64,000 bases of DNA. Origin: Dendrophyllia cribrosa (Eukaryota; Cnidaria; Anthozoa; Scleractinia; Dendrophylliidae). Shown one piece after another: positions 46,701 to 58,700 of the stretch; position 1 is the stretch's first letter; each line of letters opens with the position of its first letter. Made by a program: the position numbers and the translations under genes. Location of the stretch: positions 19,152,036 to 19,216,035 of the forward strand of contig JAJLRJ010000005.1 of assembly GCA_024195265.1 (NCBI GenBank), given 5' to 3'. Under the pieces are notes generated by a model, which worked only from the letters and a program-made list of their open reading frames with translations, did no database searches and was not told the origin of the DNA.

Positions 46701-49700
46701 TGCTTGTACCAATGCAAATACAATTTAACATTGAGCTACAAAACGACGGTGAACTCATTCACATGGCTAATGGAACTGATGCTGGAAGAATTGTTGTTAA
46801 TAGGTTTTTGCTATGGGTGCCAAAACTAACCCCAAAGGATTCATTGTATGACAATTTCGTTAGTTCATTTCTTAAAGAAACTCAGTGGAAATATTTAAGG
46901 GAAATGTACGAAGCATCAGCTCCTACACAATCATCAGGATTTTTCCAGATTTCAAGCAGTATTGACAATGTCAAACACATTTTTGTTTACTTGAAAAGAA
47001 CAAACCCGCCTAATGATGCAGTTGAAGAAGACAGTCCTTATCTAATGAACACTTATAAACTTAATGCTGCTAATAATAACTCTTCCCTTTTAAACTGTAG
47101 ACTAGAATATGGAAATGGAGTCTTTTATCCAGAAACAGAGTATGATACAGAATCAAAAGTGAGAATCTTTAACGATTTGATGTCATATACTATGCGGAAA
47201 AATGACTATAACAGCGGAACTCAGCTGAACTTAGCAAACTATAGTTCTCTGTATGGGTTGATTTACTTTAATCTTACGTATCAAACTGAAAAAATAACAA
47301 GAGATCCGAAACAGCTAATCTTCAGGTATAGACTAAGCCAGAATGCAGCTGCAAACTTCAATGTTCATGCTGTAGTCCTATATGAAGAATCTGTTGTCAT
47401 TGACAAGGTGGGTAATGAATTGGTTATAGTGTAAAATAAATATCCTTATTTCATATATATTATGTGAAATTTTATATAATATATATTATATATAAGAAAT
47501 GACTCAGCTTTTTGAAATCAAAGTAAATTTGTCTGACAATCAAAAGAAGAATCTTAGCAATGCTTTCAAAAAAAGGGAAACTATTGTTCTCAGACTATCA
47601 AATAAATCTCTTCATGGCAATGACGTTTTATATGTATCATCGATGGTGAAGAAGAGATTGGAGAAGAATCGTATGATGAATAAGGGTATGGATATCAAAC
47701 TTGTTAAAAGTAATATCAGAAAACAGGTTGGAGGTAGTCTACTAACTTCTATCTTAAGTATTGGAAAGACACTAGCACCAACTATAGGCAAAACCCTTGG
47801 GCTATCAGCTCTTGCTGGATTGGCTTCAGAAGGTGCTTCTCAGATTGTGAAATCAATATCTGGCAAAGGCGTACAGTCGGGTGGTTTTCTCGTACCACAA
47901 GACAAAATTAATAAACTGATAGAATATAAGCATCTTTTATCTGCGAAACAAAAACAGGATATATTGAATGCCCTTCAATCAGGTTCAGGTGTTCATGTGA
48001 AACCAACAAAAACACAATCAGGTGGATTTTTAGGCACTCTGTTGGCAAGCATTGGTGTTCCACTCCTTCTAAATGCTTTGACTGGTAAAACTGGTAGTGG
48101 GGCTCCACGAATGGGAACTAGTAAGAAAAAGGGTATGGGAGCTCCAAGAATTGGTGTATATAGACCACCTCCATTTTATGGGAGTTGGCCCGATAATACG
48201 ATAGGTATGGGGATTAAAAAAAAAACAACCAAAAAAAAGACAACCAAAAGGGGCGAAGGCTTGCTATTAGGGAAAAGCAGCCCTTTCAATGGTATTCCTC
48301 TTCTCGGAGCAATACTGTAAAACCGAAATTCCACAAAGACATCCCGTTAAGTAATCATGATCTAATAAAATGGTGTAGATATTTGAACATCCCAATCAAA
48401 GATGTTCTGTCAAGGGATGAAAGAGTTTCACATAACCATAGACAGGCGTTATTTATCTACAATCTTGAACCCTCATATATGAGTGGAAGCCATTGGGTGG
48501 CCACATATGTCAAAGACAACGTGATAAATTATTTTGACAGTTTTGGTATGCCTCCATTTCAAGAGATCGTAAATCATGCGAAAAGAAGGAATATGACACT
48601 GCTTCACCAAAACAACCAAATCCAAAACATAAAAACGTCTACATGTGGCTACTTCTGTTTATACTTTCTGAACGAAATGAATAAGGGGAATTCGTATTAT
48701 AATTTATTGCAAGTATTTGACATATATGATACAATGAAGAATGAGAGATTCCTCGAACATTATTTTAGAAATATCTAACTTATATATATAATGGTAAAAT
48801 CATATTGTGTTAGACAGAAGAAAGTCACTGAATGTGTTCCAGGAAGCGAACGATATGTGAAAACTAAAAATGGTCGAACTATGTTGAAATGCACTTGCGC
48901 TGAATGTGGTATAACAAAAACTAAATTTATAAAACAAAAACAGGGAAACTAATTGAGCCCTCACAAGATGGGGGCTTTTTAAATATAGAAGGTAGTCACA
49001 GTCTTGGTGAAATAGCAGCTAAAAGCGCTTTAAAAGGTTTGTATAATTTAGGTAGAATCGGAGCATCAAAGGCAATTAAATCTGGTTATGCTAAACAAAA
49101 AATAAAAGGAATGGCTGATAAATATTTGGATCAAGCCTTAGATAGTTTAACTTCAGATATTAGTAAGAAACTAGATCCATTGCATAAAGGTAGTGGGATT
49201 GATATTCATAAGGCCATTGGGAAGCTTCCGAAACCAAAAGGCGGTTGGACATTACCCGGCCATAAATATACTGGCCCATATAATGATTTAAAGAGTCAAG
49301 TGAAATATGACCCAACAACTGGCCAAATATTAGAAATATATGACCAACCTACAGGAAGAACTGATGAAATAGCAATGCAACATGATGTCGATTATTCAGT
49401 CTGCAAGGATGATAGGAAATGTAAAAATAAGGCAGACCGAAAAATGGTTCAAGCTTTAGACAACGTACCGTATAATGAAAGACAATGGGGGCATTGGTTG
49501 GCTAGAAACACGATTGATGTAAAACAAAAACTTGGATTAGGTGTTAAAAGGAAGTCAAAAAACGTAAAAAGGAGTTGAGTAATGATTGGGCTGAACTCCT
49601 TGCAAATGAACTACATAAACCAATCAAACGGAAATTTCAAAAGAGACGTGTTATTGTTAATGGAATAGATGATATTTGGAGCGCTGACCTTGTAGAAATG

Positions 49701-52700
49701 CAGAAGTTTTCAAAATGGAATAAAGGATATAGATATTTGTTAAACATCATTGATGTGTTTTCGAAATTTGCTTGGAGCATCCCTATTAAAAATAAAACAG
49801 GTAATACAATTACTGAATCATTTGATGATGTTATTAAAAAATCCAAACGGAAACCTAAATTTATTTGGGTAGACCAAGGGTCTGAATTCTATAATAAAAC
49901 TTTCAAAGACTGGCTAAAGAAAAATAATATTGAGATGTATTCTACTTTCAATGAAGGTAAAGCTGTTATTATTGAGAGATTTAACAGAACATTAAAATCT
50001 AAAATGTGGAAACAATTTACAGCTCAAAATACAACACAATATTTAGACATGTTACCAAAACTATTAAATGAATACAACAGTACAAAGCATTCAAGTATTA
50101 AAATGAAACCTATTGAAGCATCTATGAAAAAGAATGAAGGAACTGTTTATTTCAATCTATATGATACGGAACTATTATCATATAAACCAAAATTTAAAGT
50201 TGGTGATAAGGTTAGAATTTCAAAGTATAAACGGAATGTGTTCGACAAGGGTTATACACCAAACTGGACTGAAGAAGTGTTTACAGTCGATAAGATACAA
50301 TACACTAATCCTATAACTTACAAATTAAAAGATCTCAATGATGAAGACATACAAGGGAGTTTTTATGAACCTGAACTATTAAAAGCCAAGCAGGATGTTT
50401 TCCGTATTGATAAAGTAATTCGGAGGGATTATAAAAAGAAACAAGCTTTGGTGAAGTGGAAAGGATATAGTGATGATTTTAACAGCTGGATACCGTTAAA
50501 AGATGTCAAAAATATATAATGTTTATATATATCATGAGTGGTATTAAGAAATATATTAAAAAAATAAAATTTCAAATTAATGAATGTGAAGATGAATTAG
50601 ACAATCTTCACGATAAAATATACGATCATGAACGTAGGTTGGATATGTTACAATATAAGGACAAATTATTGAAACTTTATCATAAAAAAATACATGAAAT
50701 TGATGAAGATATAACATTGAAACAGTTATTGAAGATTATCTGCAATGAGATAGAAAACAATAAATACGATGAGGAATGTAATGTGTTGAAACAAACAAAA
50801 GTTGATGACGTCAAATATCTCAAACGTGAATACAATAAGCAATGCAAAATGTGATTAATGAGACTTTGTTTTAAAAAATAGGTTAAAGAGATGTTACTAT
50901 TTACAAGTATCCTAGAAATTTCTAAGATATTTATATCTTTGCATTCGCTATTCATTGGTAGCCAAAAATATTAATGTTTCTGGCTATTACGCAATAATGC
51001 AAAATATATAATTCTTGACCAATATTATCCGCACTATTATGAAACTATTTAAAATAATATCTATAGTATAGTATTATATATGGAAAATCAAAATGTTAAG
51101 AGAGGTCGCGGTAGACCAAAAGTTTTCACAACAGAAGAACTAAAAAAACATAAAACCTTATGTATGTTAAATAAAGAGTGGTATTGTAATATTTGTAAAA
51201 ATGATAAAAATTATACACTTGCAGGGAAATGGTGTCACTTGAAAACAAAAAAGCATATGAAGAATGTAAATGTCAACAATATAATGCAACGAATCATCAA
51301 CATAACACAAAAAAATAATCCAAATTACACACAAAATTAATTATTTTCATAGTTATAGTTCGAAGGATCCATGATTGGATTATTTGAATTCTCGACTATA
51401 TTTAAACGCACATTTGTAAAACTATTTAAAAGATTATCTATAGAATTATTATATATATGAAATCAGAAAAATCTAACCTTATAGATATGAATAAGAGTGA
51501 TCTTAAGAAACTTAGTAAATCAGAACTCATCAAATTGCTTTTAAAGCAACAGAATAAAAAGCCTAAAATTATCGTGGTAGATGACGAAAAACAACGTAGG
51601 AGACCAGTTCCTACACCGAGAAAATCTGTTAGGGATATGGTCAAAAACTATGAAGATAATATCATTTTACCACCAGTGCCAGCACCTAGAACTATTAAAC
51701 CAGTGCCAGCACCTAGAACTATTAAACCAGTGCCAGCATCTAGAACTTACAAACCAGTGCCAGCACCTAGAACTAAGATAGAGCAGACAGACAAAGCTCT
51801 TAAAGGCTATACAAAGTCTTATGAAATTGACATAAAAAACAACAAAGACCCACTAATGCAACTACAAAACACAAGAAAGGCTGTTGCATACCATATGATC
51901 AGTGTATTAACATCAATGAAAGGATTAAAATTCGTTGAAACGCTTAAGGTAACATTTACAAAAATATCAAATGGAGAAACAGTGTATAAAACTGCCTATT
52001 TCAACAGTCTAGTTCAAACAATCATAAACAATCTAGAGATCACTGAATCACTACAAGTGTCAAAGCAAGACATATTAAATAAAATTGCAGTTTGGATTTC
52101 AGAGGGATCTGGTTGGACTGTTGAATCTGTTGACAATCATTATCTTAATGTTGTAAGATATCAACCAATGAGAGGCTCTTCATATATTAAACTACCACAA
52201 GAACTAAGAAATAGTGCCAAAGGTTTGATCAACATGAAAAACGAAGACAATCAGTGTTTTAGATGGTGTCACATTAGACATTTGAATCCTCAAGAAAAAT
52301 ACCCACAGAGAATTAAAAAATGTGATAAAGAATTTATTGAAAAATTGAATTACTCAGGAATTGAATTTCCAGTCAATCAAAAACAGTATAATAAAATTGA
52401 GAAACAGAATAATATCAATATCATTGTATTTGGATATGAAGAAAAACAACCATTTCCTATTTACATATCCCAAGAAAAATTTGAAGATCAAATGCATTTA
52501 TTATTGATAACAGAAGGCGAAAACAAACATTATGTATTAATAAAAGACTTCAATAAATTTATGTACAATCAAACAAAACATGAACATAGAAAGCATTTTT
52601 GTATGTATTGTTTACAATGTTTCAGTAGTGAAAGAGTATTATTAAATCATAAAGAAAATTGCATTATCATAAATGGAAAACAAGCCATAAAAATGCCGTC

Positions 52701-55700
52701 AAAGGATAATAACATATTGAAATTCAACAACTTTCATAAGCAGTTGCCTGTACCATTTGTCGTCTATGCAGATTTTGAAGCTATTGTAGAAAAAATAGAA
52801 GGATGCAGACCAAACAATGACAAATCCTATACTGAATCGTATCAAAAACATACTGATTGCGGATATGGTTATAAGGTTGTATGCTGTTATGATGATAAAT
52901 ACACCAAACCTGTACAAGTGTATAGAGGTGAAAATTCAGTTTATAAATTTATGGAAGCTATGCTTGAAGAAGTCAAATATTGTCGTAAGATGAATAAAAA
53001 ATATTTTAACAAACCATTAAAAATGACAAAAAAGGATGAAGAAGAATTCCAAAAAGCTGATAAATGCCATATATGCGATAAAAAGTATACAGAGAAAGAT
53101 ATTCGAGTTCGAGATCATTGTCATATAACTGGCAAGTATAGAGGATCAGCGCACCAAGATTGTAATCTGAAACTTAGAGTAAATCCAGCAGAGATAAAAA
53201 TTCCTGTTATATTCCATAATCTAAGAGGTTATGATAGTCATTTTATAATGCAAGAGATTGGTGAAATTGTTAAGAAGCATACATATACAAATAAGAAAGG
53301 TGAAAAGTGTCAAATGAATATCAATGCCATACCTAACAACATGGAGAAGTATATGGCTTTCATGTTGGGTAATCATCTTACCTTTATTGATAGTTTCCAA
53401 TTTATGAGCTCAAGTTTGGAAAAACTAGTGAGCAATCTACCAAAAGAAGCATTAAAATATACCTCTCAAAAATTCAAAGATAAAAAGCTTGATTTGATGT
53501 CAAAGAAAGGCATCTATCCATACGACTTCATGGACAATTTTGACAAATTCAATGAAAAACTACCAACAAAAGAAGAATTTTACAGCATATTGAATAATGA
53601 ACACATATCAGATGAAGACTATAAACATGCTCAAAATGTGTGGAAAACCTTCAATCTTCAAAATATGGGTGAATACCATAACTTATATCTTAAATCTGAC
53701 ATCCTTCTGTTAGCAGATGTATTTGAAAACTTTCGAAAGACCTGTTTAAAATACTATAAATTAGACCCTTGTCATTATTTCACATCTCCCGGTTTGTCGT
53801 GGGATGCTATGCTAAAAATGACTGATATCAAATTGGAACTAATGACTGACATTGATATGTATCAATTCATTGAAAAGGGTATGAGAGGTGGTATTTCTTA
53901 TATAGCTAATCGATATGGAAAAGCAAACAATAAATACATGAAAACATATGATGAGAAGGCGCCCTCAAAGTATATTATATATCTTGATGCTAACAATCTG
54001 TATGGTTGGGCAATGAGTCAATACCTTCCAACCGGCGGTTTCAAATGGATGACAGATAAACAGATTAACAACATAGATTTAGCTAAATATAATGAAAACA
54101 GCGAAAAAGGTTTAATATTAGAAGTTGATTTAGAATACCCCAAAGAGTTGCATAACCTACATAACGACTACCCATTAGCTGCTGAGAGGGTGTGTGTAAA
54201 TAAAGGTATGTTGTCTGGGTATTGTAAAAAAATAGCTACCAAATATAATATATCAACAGGTCTAGTGCAAAAACTAATTCCAACTTTAAGAAACAAAGAT
54301 AAATATGTTCTACACTATAGAAACCTTCAATTATATACAGATCTTGGATTAAAAGTCATTAAAGTTCATCGAGTATTAGAATTTAATCAGTCACCTTGGC
54401 TTAAACAGTATATAGACTTCAACACCAACAAACGAAAAAATACCAAAAATTCTTTTGAGAAAGATTTCTTCAAACTTATGAATAATTCAGTATTTGGAAA
54501 AACAATGGAAAATATCAGAAAGAGAGTAGATGTTAGATTAGTTACTGATGAGAAAAAACTATTAAAAATGGCTGCTAAACCTACTTATGTAAGCAGTAAG
54601 ATATTCAATGAAAATCTTGTAGCCGTTCATAAGATCAAAGAAACACTAACCCTAAACAGGCCGGCATATGTGGGTATGTGTATTCTTGATCTTAGTAAGG
54701 TTTTGATGTATGACTTCCATTATAACTATATCAAAAAGAAATATGGAGACAAAGCTAGACTACTATTCACAGACACTGACAGTCTCACATACGAAATTGA
54801 AGCTAAGGATGTGTATCAAGATTTTTGGAATGATAAAGATAAATTTGATAATAGCGATTACCCAGAAGATTCTCCATATTTTGATAAGACAAATAAAAAA
54901 GTAATTGGTAAATTCAAAGATGAAGCTGCAAGTATACCAATAACTGAATTCATCGGTCTACGATCTAAAATGTATAGTTACATGAAAGACAACCAAAAAG
55001 GAGGAAAGACTGCCAAGGGAATCAAAAAGAATATTATCAAAAATAATATCAAGCATCAAGATTATAAAGAAACGTTATTAGGAAATAAACAGATGCATCA
55101 CACTATGAAAACAATAAGAAGTCAAAACCATCAATTAGGAAGTTATGAAATCAATAAAGTATCACTCAGCTGTTTCGATGACAAAAGATATATACTGGAA
55201 GATGGTATAAATTCATATGCTTATGGACATTATAAAATGAAAAAGAATTAAATCAAAAAATAACTTTCCTTAATTCAATCCTGTGTAGACTTCCTGTGTT
55301 TCCGAGAATTGTATCACGCAATGAAATAAACGCACCATTTGTTTTAATTAACATATAGTTTCATTTGATTTTACCATTTAATATTTCCATATTTTTTAAT
55401 CTGATTTTTCCATGTGATTATTCCATGTGATTGTGCCATCAGATGGGAAGTAGTTATAAGTTGGCTTGGTATCAGATCAGTTTCGCAAAACTGATCTGGT
55501 ACCGCCAACTCTATAACTACTGGCTTTAGATCGGCTAATAGGAAAGTCATTTTCGTCAACTCTCTTCTAAGCGCTGGATATCATGTGGTATTTGATGTTG
55601 TAATTTATTATCCTGGTTTTAGTGCATGTCTCGTACCTCCAACAGTGATTCCTCCAGCTCAGCCAACTGCACTTTTAACTCCTCTTCTTTCCTCAGCAAT

Positions 55701-58700
55701 TCAGTTTTCTGTACTTCCAGTTGTGGCTTCTCGTGTTGAATGGTCATTCCCAACAGCTTCAATATAGAAATACATTAGAATCATAACTTACAGCACACAG
55801 AACGTTACTGAAACACTTTCCAGGTTGTAAGTTAACTCTTTTACTCCCAGAGCCCATTATGTAGTGTAGTTCTAACTTTTGCGTCTGTCGTCGAAATCCT
55901 ATGGCGTGATCATTCAAATGAAACCTCTTCAGCAGTACTTTTGCATGGTACAACTTGTTTTTCAATATTTTACAAAATGAAATTTGCGATTTTCTATGAA
56001 TTGCTACCTCTGGCCTAGAGGGTTAAAGGGTTAACACATAACCTGCAATCCAAGAATCGTGGTCATACCTGCTCTGTAAGTCCAGCGCGTGTGGTGGTGA
56101 AATTCACCTCAGAGATGATAGCAAACCCGTCTGGTGGTAGCTCAGGCTTAGGATTCCTTGTGGTCATAAACAACCTAAATAGGGAAAAACATCCATGGTC
56201 ATGACGCTACATCTAAAACGATTACACGACGTACTTAATAAGCTGATATTTTCACTGATTACCCTCGAGGCTTCAAAGCTTCTGTTAATTCGCCACTCCA
56301 GAAACTTTGGGGAGACTAAACACCACCTTTTGGCACTAGGCTTTCTGGGATCGTTTGGGTAACCAGCGTTAGGTATAATAGGTTGATGGTTTCCAAAGGC
56401 AACTACTAACCAATCTTATTACACACTGGTTACCCAAACGATCCCAGAAATCCTAGCGCCATAAGCTGTGCTCAGTCTCCCCACAGTTTTTGGAGTGGTA
56501 AATTTGTTCCTCGAATAATTTTAGCACGGCTATCGAAGGGAAGTTTCCGACATACTAAAACTTAGGGCGCTAAGGCTTACCATTTGCCAGAACTAACCCG
56601 CCAGACCGGTCCTTTTGTAACCAGAATGCGGCTTTTATAAGACTTGTTCCTGCAAGTTCATCAAATAGGTCCACACTATTTCCGAATTGACCAGTCTGGC
56701 CGACCAGTTCTGACAAATGGTAAGCGCCCTTACGATGTCGGTATTCAGGAGGTCTGATTCAGAAGTATTCAGAAGAAATAATGTAAGGTAAGGTCCTGTG
56801 CGCACATGAGCCACAGGAGACCCACACGGCCGCAGGAAGCATCTAGGAGTAGTACTCCCCCCTGGATGGTATGCTAGTCCATTGCAGGGCTACCCCCAGC
56901 ATTATATCACTGGTACTCATTTTTACACCTGGATGGTATACGAATGACAGTTCATCAACAATGTACTAATGAACTGCTATTCATGTACTTTGATGTACTT
57001 ACTTAAAGTCCTCATTGTAATCAATGATCTTCTCACCAATTTGCACCACATACCGAGGACCTGAACAAAGGAGAAGACCGTAAACACAAATACGAGAACT
57101 AAGAAAGTTGCGGCAGTTTTTTGGTGTTGCGGAAGTTGTGATCACCAAAAGACGTCACACATAAGATTCAAAATACACTAGCCAATACCAACACCACAAC
57201 ACGATAGGTATAGTATACCCAAAGTTGCTTCTATTAGCCGATCGGTTTCGGTGCAAATGCAGAAACCCACGTTGCTTTTCCAACTCTGCGGCAAAAATTC
57301 AATTTTCTCTTAATATCGTAACTATTGATTGTCCATGTGGCGATTTTTTCTAGAAATACATTGTTTGCTTCCCGACTGAACTTAATGTTTCCAACAGCAC
57401 GATCAAACCATAGTTAATCGAGGGACTGGTTATGAAAGCTTGCAGACTTCAATGGCGGTACTAAAGGATCTACAATTTATGTTGAACTGTACTTGACCGT
57501 GCACAACGCACGCTATGACTGAATTACTTAATGGCTACATTTCTATTGGTCAGTTGCTCGAACAAAAGGTCAACATCTATTGTGGTTGTGCACGGTCAAG
57601 GCCGAAAACGATAACAAAAATATCAAACAGAGACAGTTCTCAGGTTTCATAACCATTTCGCTTTATTAACTATGGTCAAACGGGACATCCTTAGGTAAGC
57701 AGTTAACGTCGCTCACCTTGGCTGATAAAGTCACCGCGAAGGATTGGGTACAAGACAGGTTCCACACCGTCCATCTCCTGAATTACAAGAGTCTTACCAA
57801 ACCGCACAGCAAGCTCGAGGGCGGTGGAAAAGTTAGAGTCCTGAAATGAACAGTGATGTAAACTAGTAGTAAAGCTATGACCACGATTTGAAATTTGTCT
57901 CGGAAACAAGTTTCCAGGACTTTTTTTTTTGGACTCAAGCAGATTTTCCAGGGCTACAAACTCACTCACATTACATCAAAATGAATGAAAATAATAATTT
58001 AAATGTGACTGAAAACTAATATCATTTGGCTTCGTTTTAATAGGTTACGTAAACAGGTTAAACAGGTCAGTACCTGTTGATTAATGACTTCCAATCTCTG
58101 ATCTTTCAGATGAGTCTTCAGCCACTCGGTCGCACGGGATGATGGGTCAACTAAGAACGGTCTCATAGTGCTCTGTCGAGAAAACGTTTTATGGCAATTA
58201 AATAATGTTACGGAGGGACTGCGACAAGCGGCAAAGCATTGTATGAAATGGTATATGGACACTGTAAAGTGTTGTCTAAGCCTTTCATTACTATTATCAA
58301 TCACTGAATCATGAGCGGATGTGGTAGTGTGACCATTCAAATGAAAGCTATTGAGCAATACGTTTCTGATGTGCTGTTTATAATGCTATACAGGTGGTTC
58401 TAAATATTGGGTCTGTGGGTGAATCCTTAGTTGTGACTATTCAAATAAAGGCAATCGAGCAGTACTTTCTTGTGGGACTGTTATCAAACTGTAGCAGGTC
58501 GTTCTAAATTTTGAGTCTGTGGATGAATCCTAAAGTTTGACCATTCAAACAAAGGTTTTTTGAGCAGTACTTTCTTGTGGTGCTGTCTATAACACTTTAA
58601 AAGGTGGTTCTAACGTGGGTGGTTCTAACGTGGGTTCTAAAGTGAGACCATTCAAATGAACGCTACCGAGCGGCACTTTCATATTGTGCTGTTTAATTTT

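Larger units (their letters stand above)
37838..55521. mobile_element. Complete Polinton/Maverick (virus-like DNA transposon)
   Basis: 17,684 bp bounded by 6-bp duplications, starting AGTAGTTA and ending TAACTACT (AG...CT termini are typical). TIRs are 37838-38017 and 55292-55521. The gene set is the Polinton hallmark set: protein-primed polB, integrase with chromodomain, FtsK/HerA-type packaging ATPase, adenovirus-type cysteine protease, major and minor capsid proteins, plus PLA2 and a fibre-like protein. Left-arm genes at 39965-43745 point left, the virion block 43881-50519 points right, then polB. The base composition is more AT-rich than the host flanks, and genes have no introns. Of the 17 supported frames, most are intact; the exception is a probable +1 frameshift in the membrane-protein gene at 39965-40454. 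The perfect target duplication points to a fairly recent insertion. Confidence 0.96.

Noticed and set aside
48383..48778. Protease starting at TTG 48383
   Set aside because: The conserved N-terminal helix extends upstream of this TTG and the frame is open back to the slippery site; a TTG start is less likely than -1 frameshifting.
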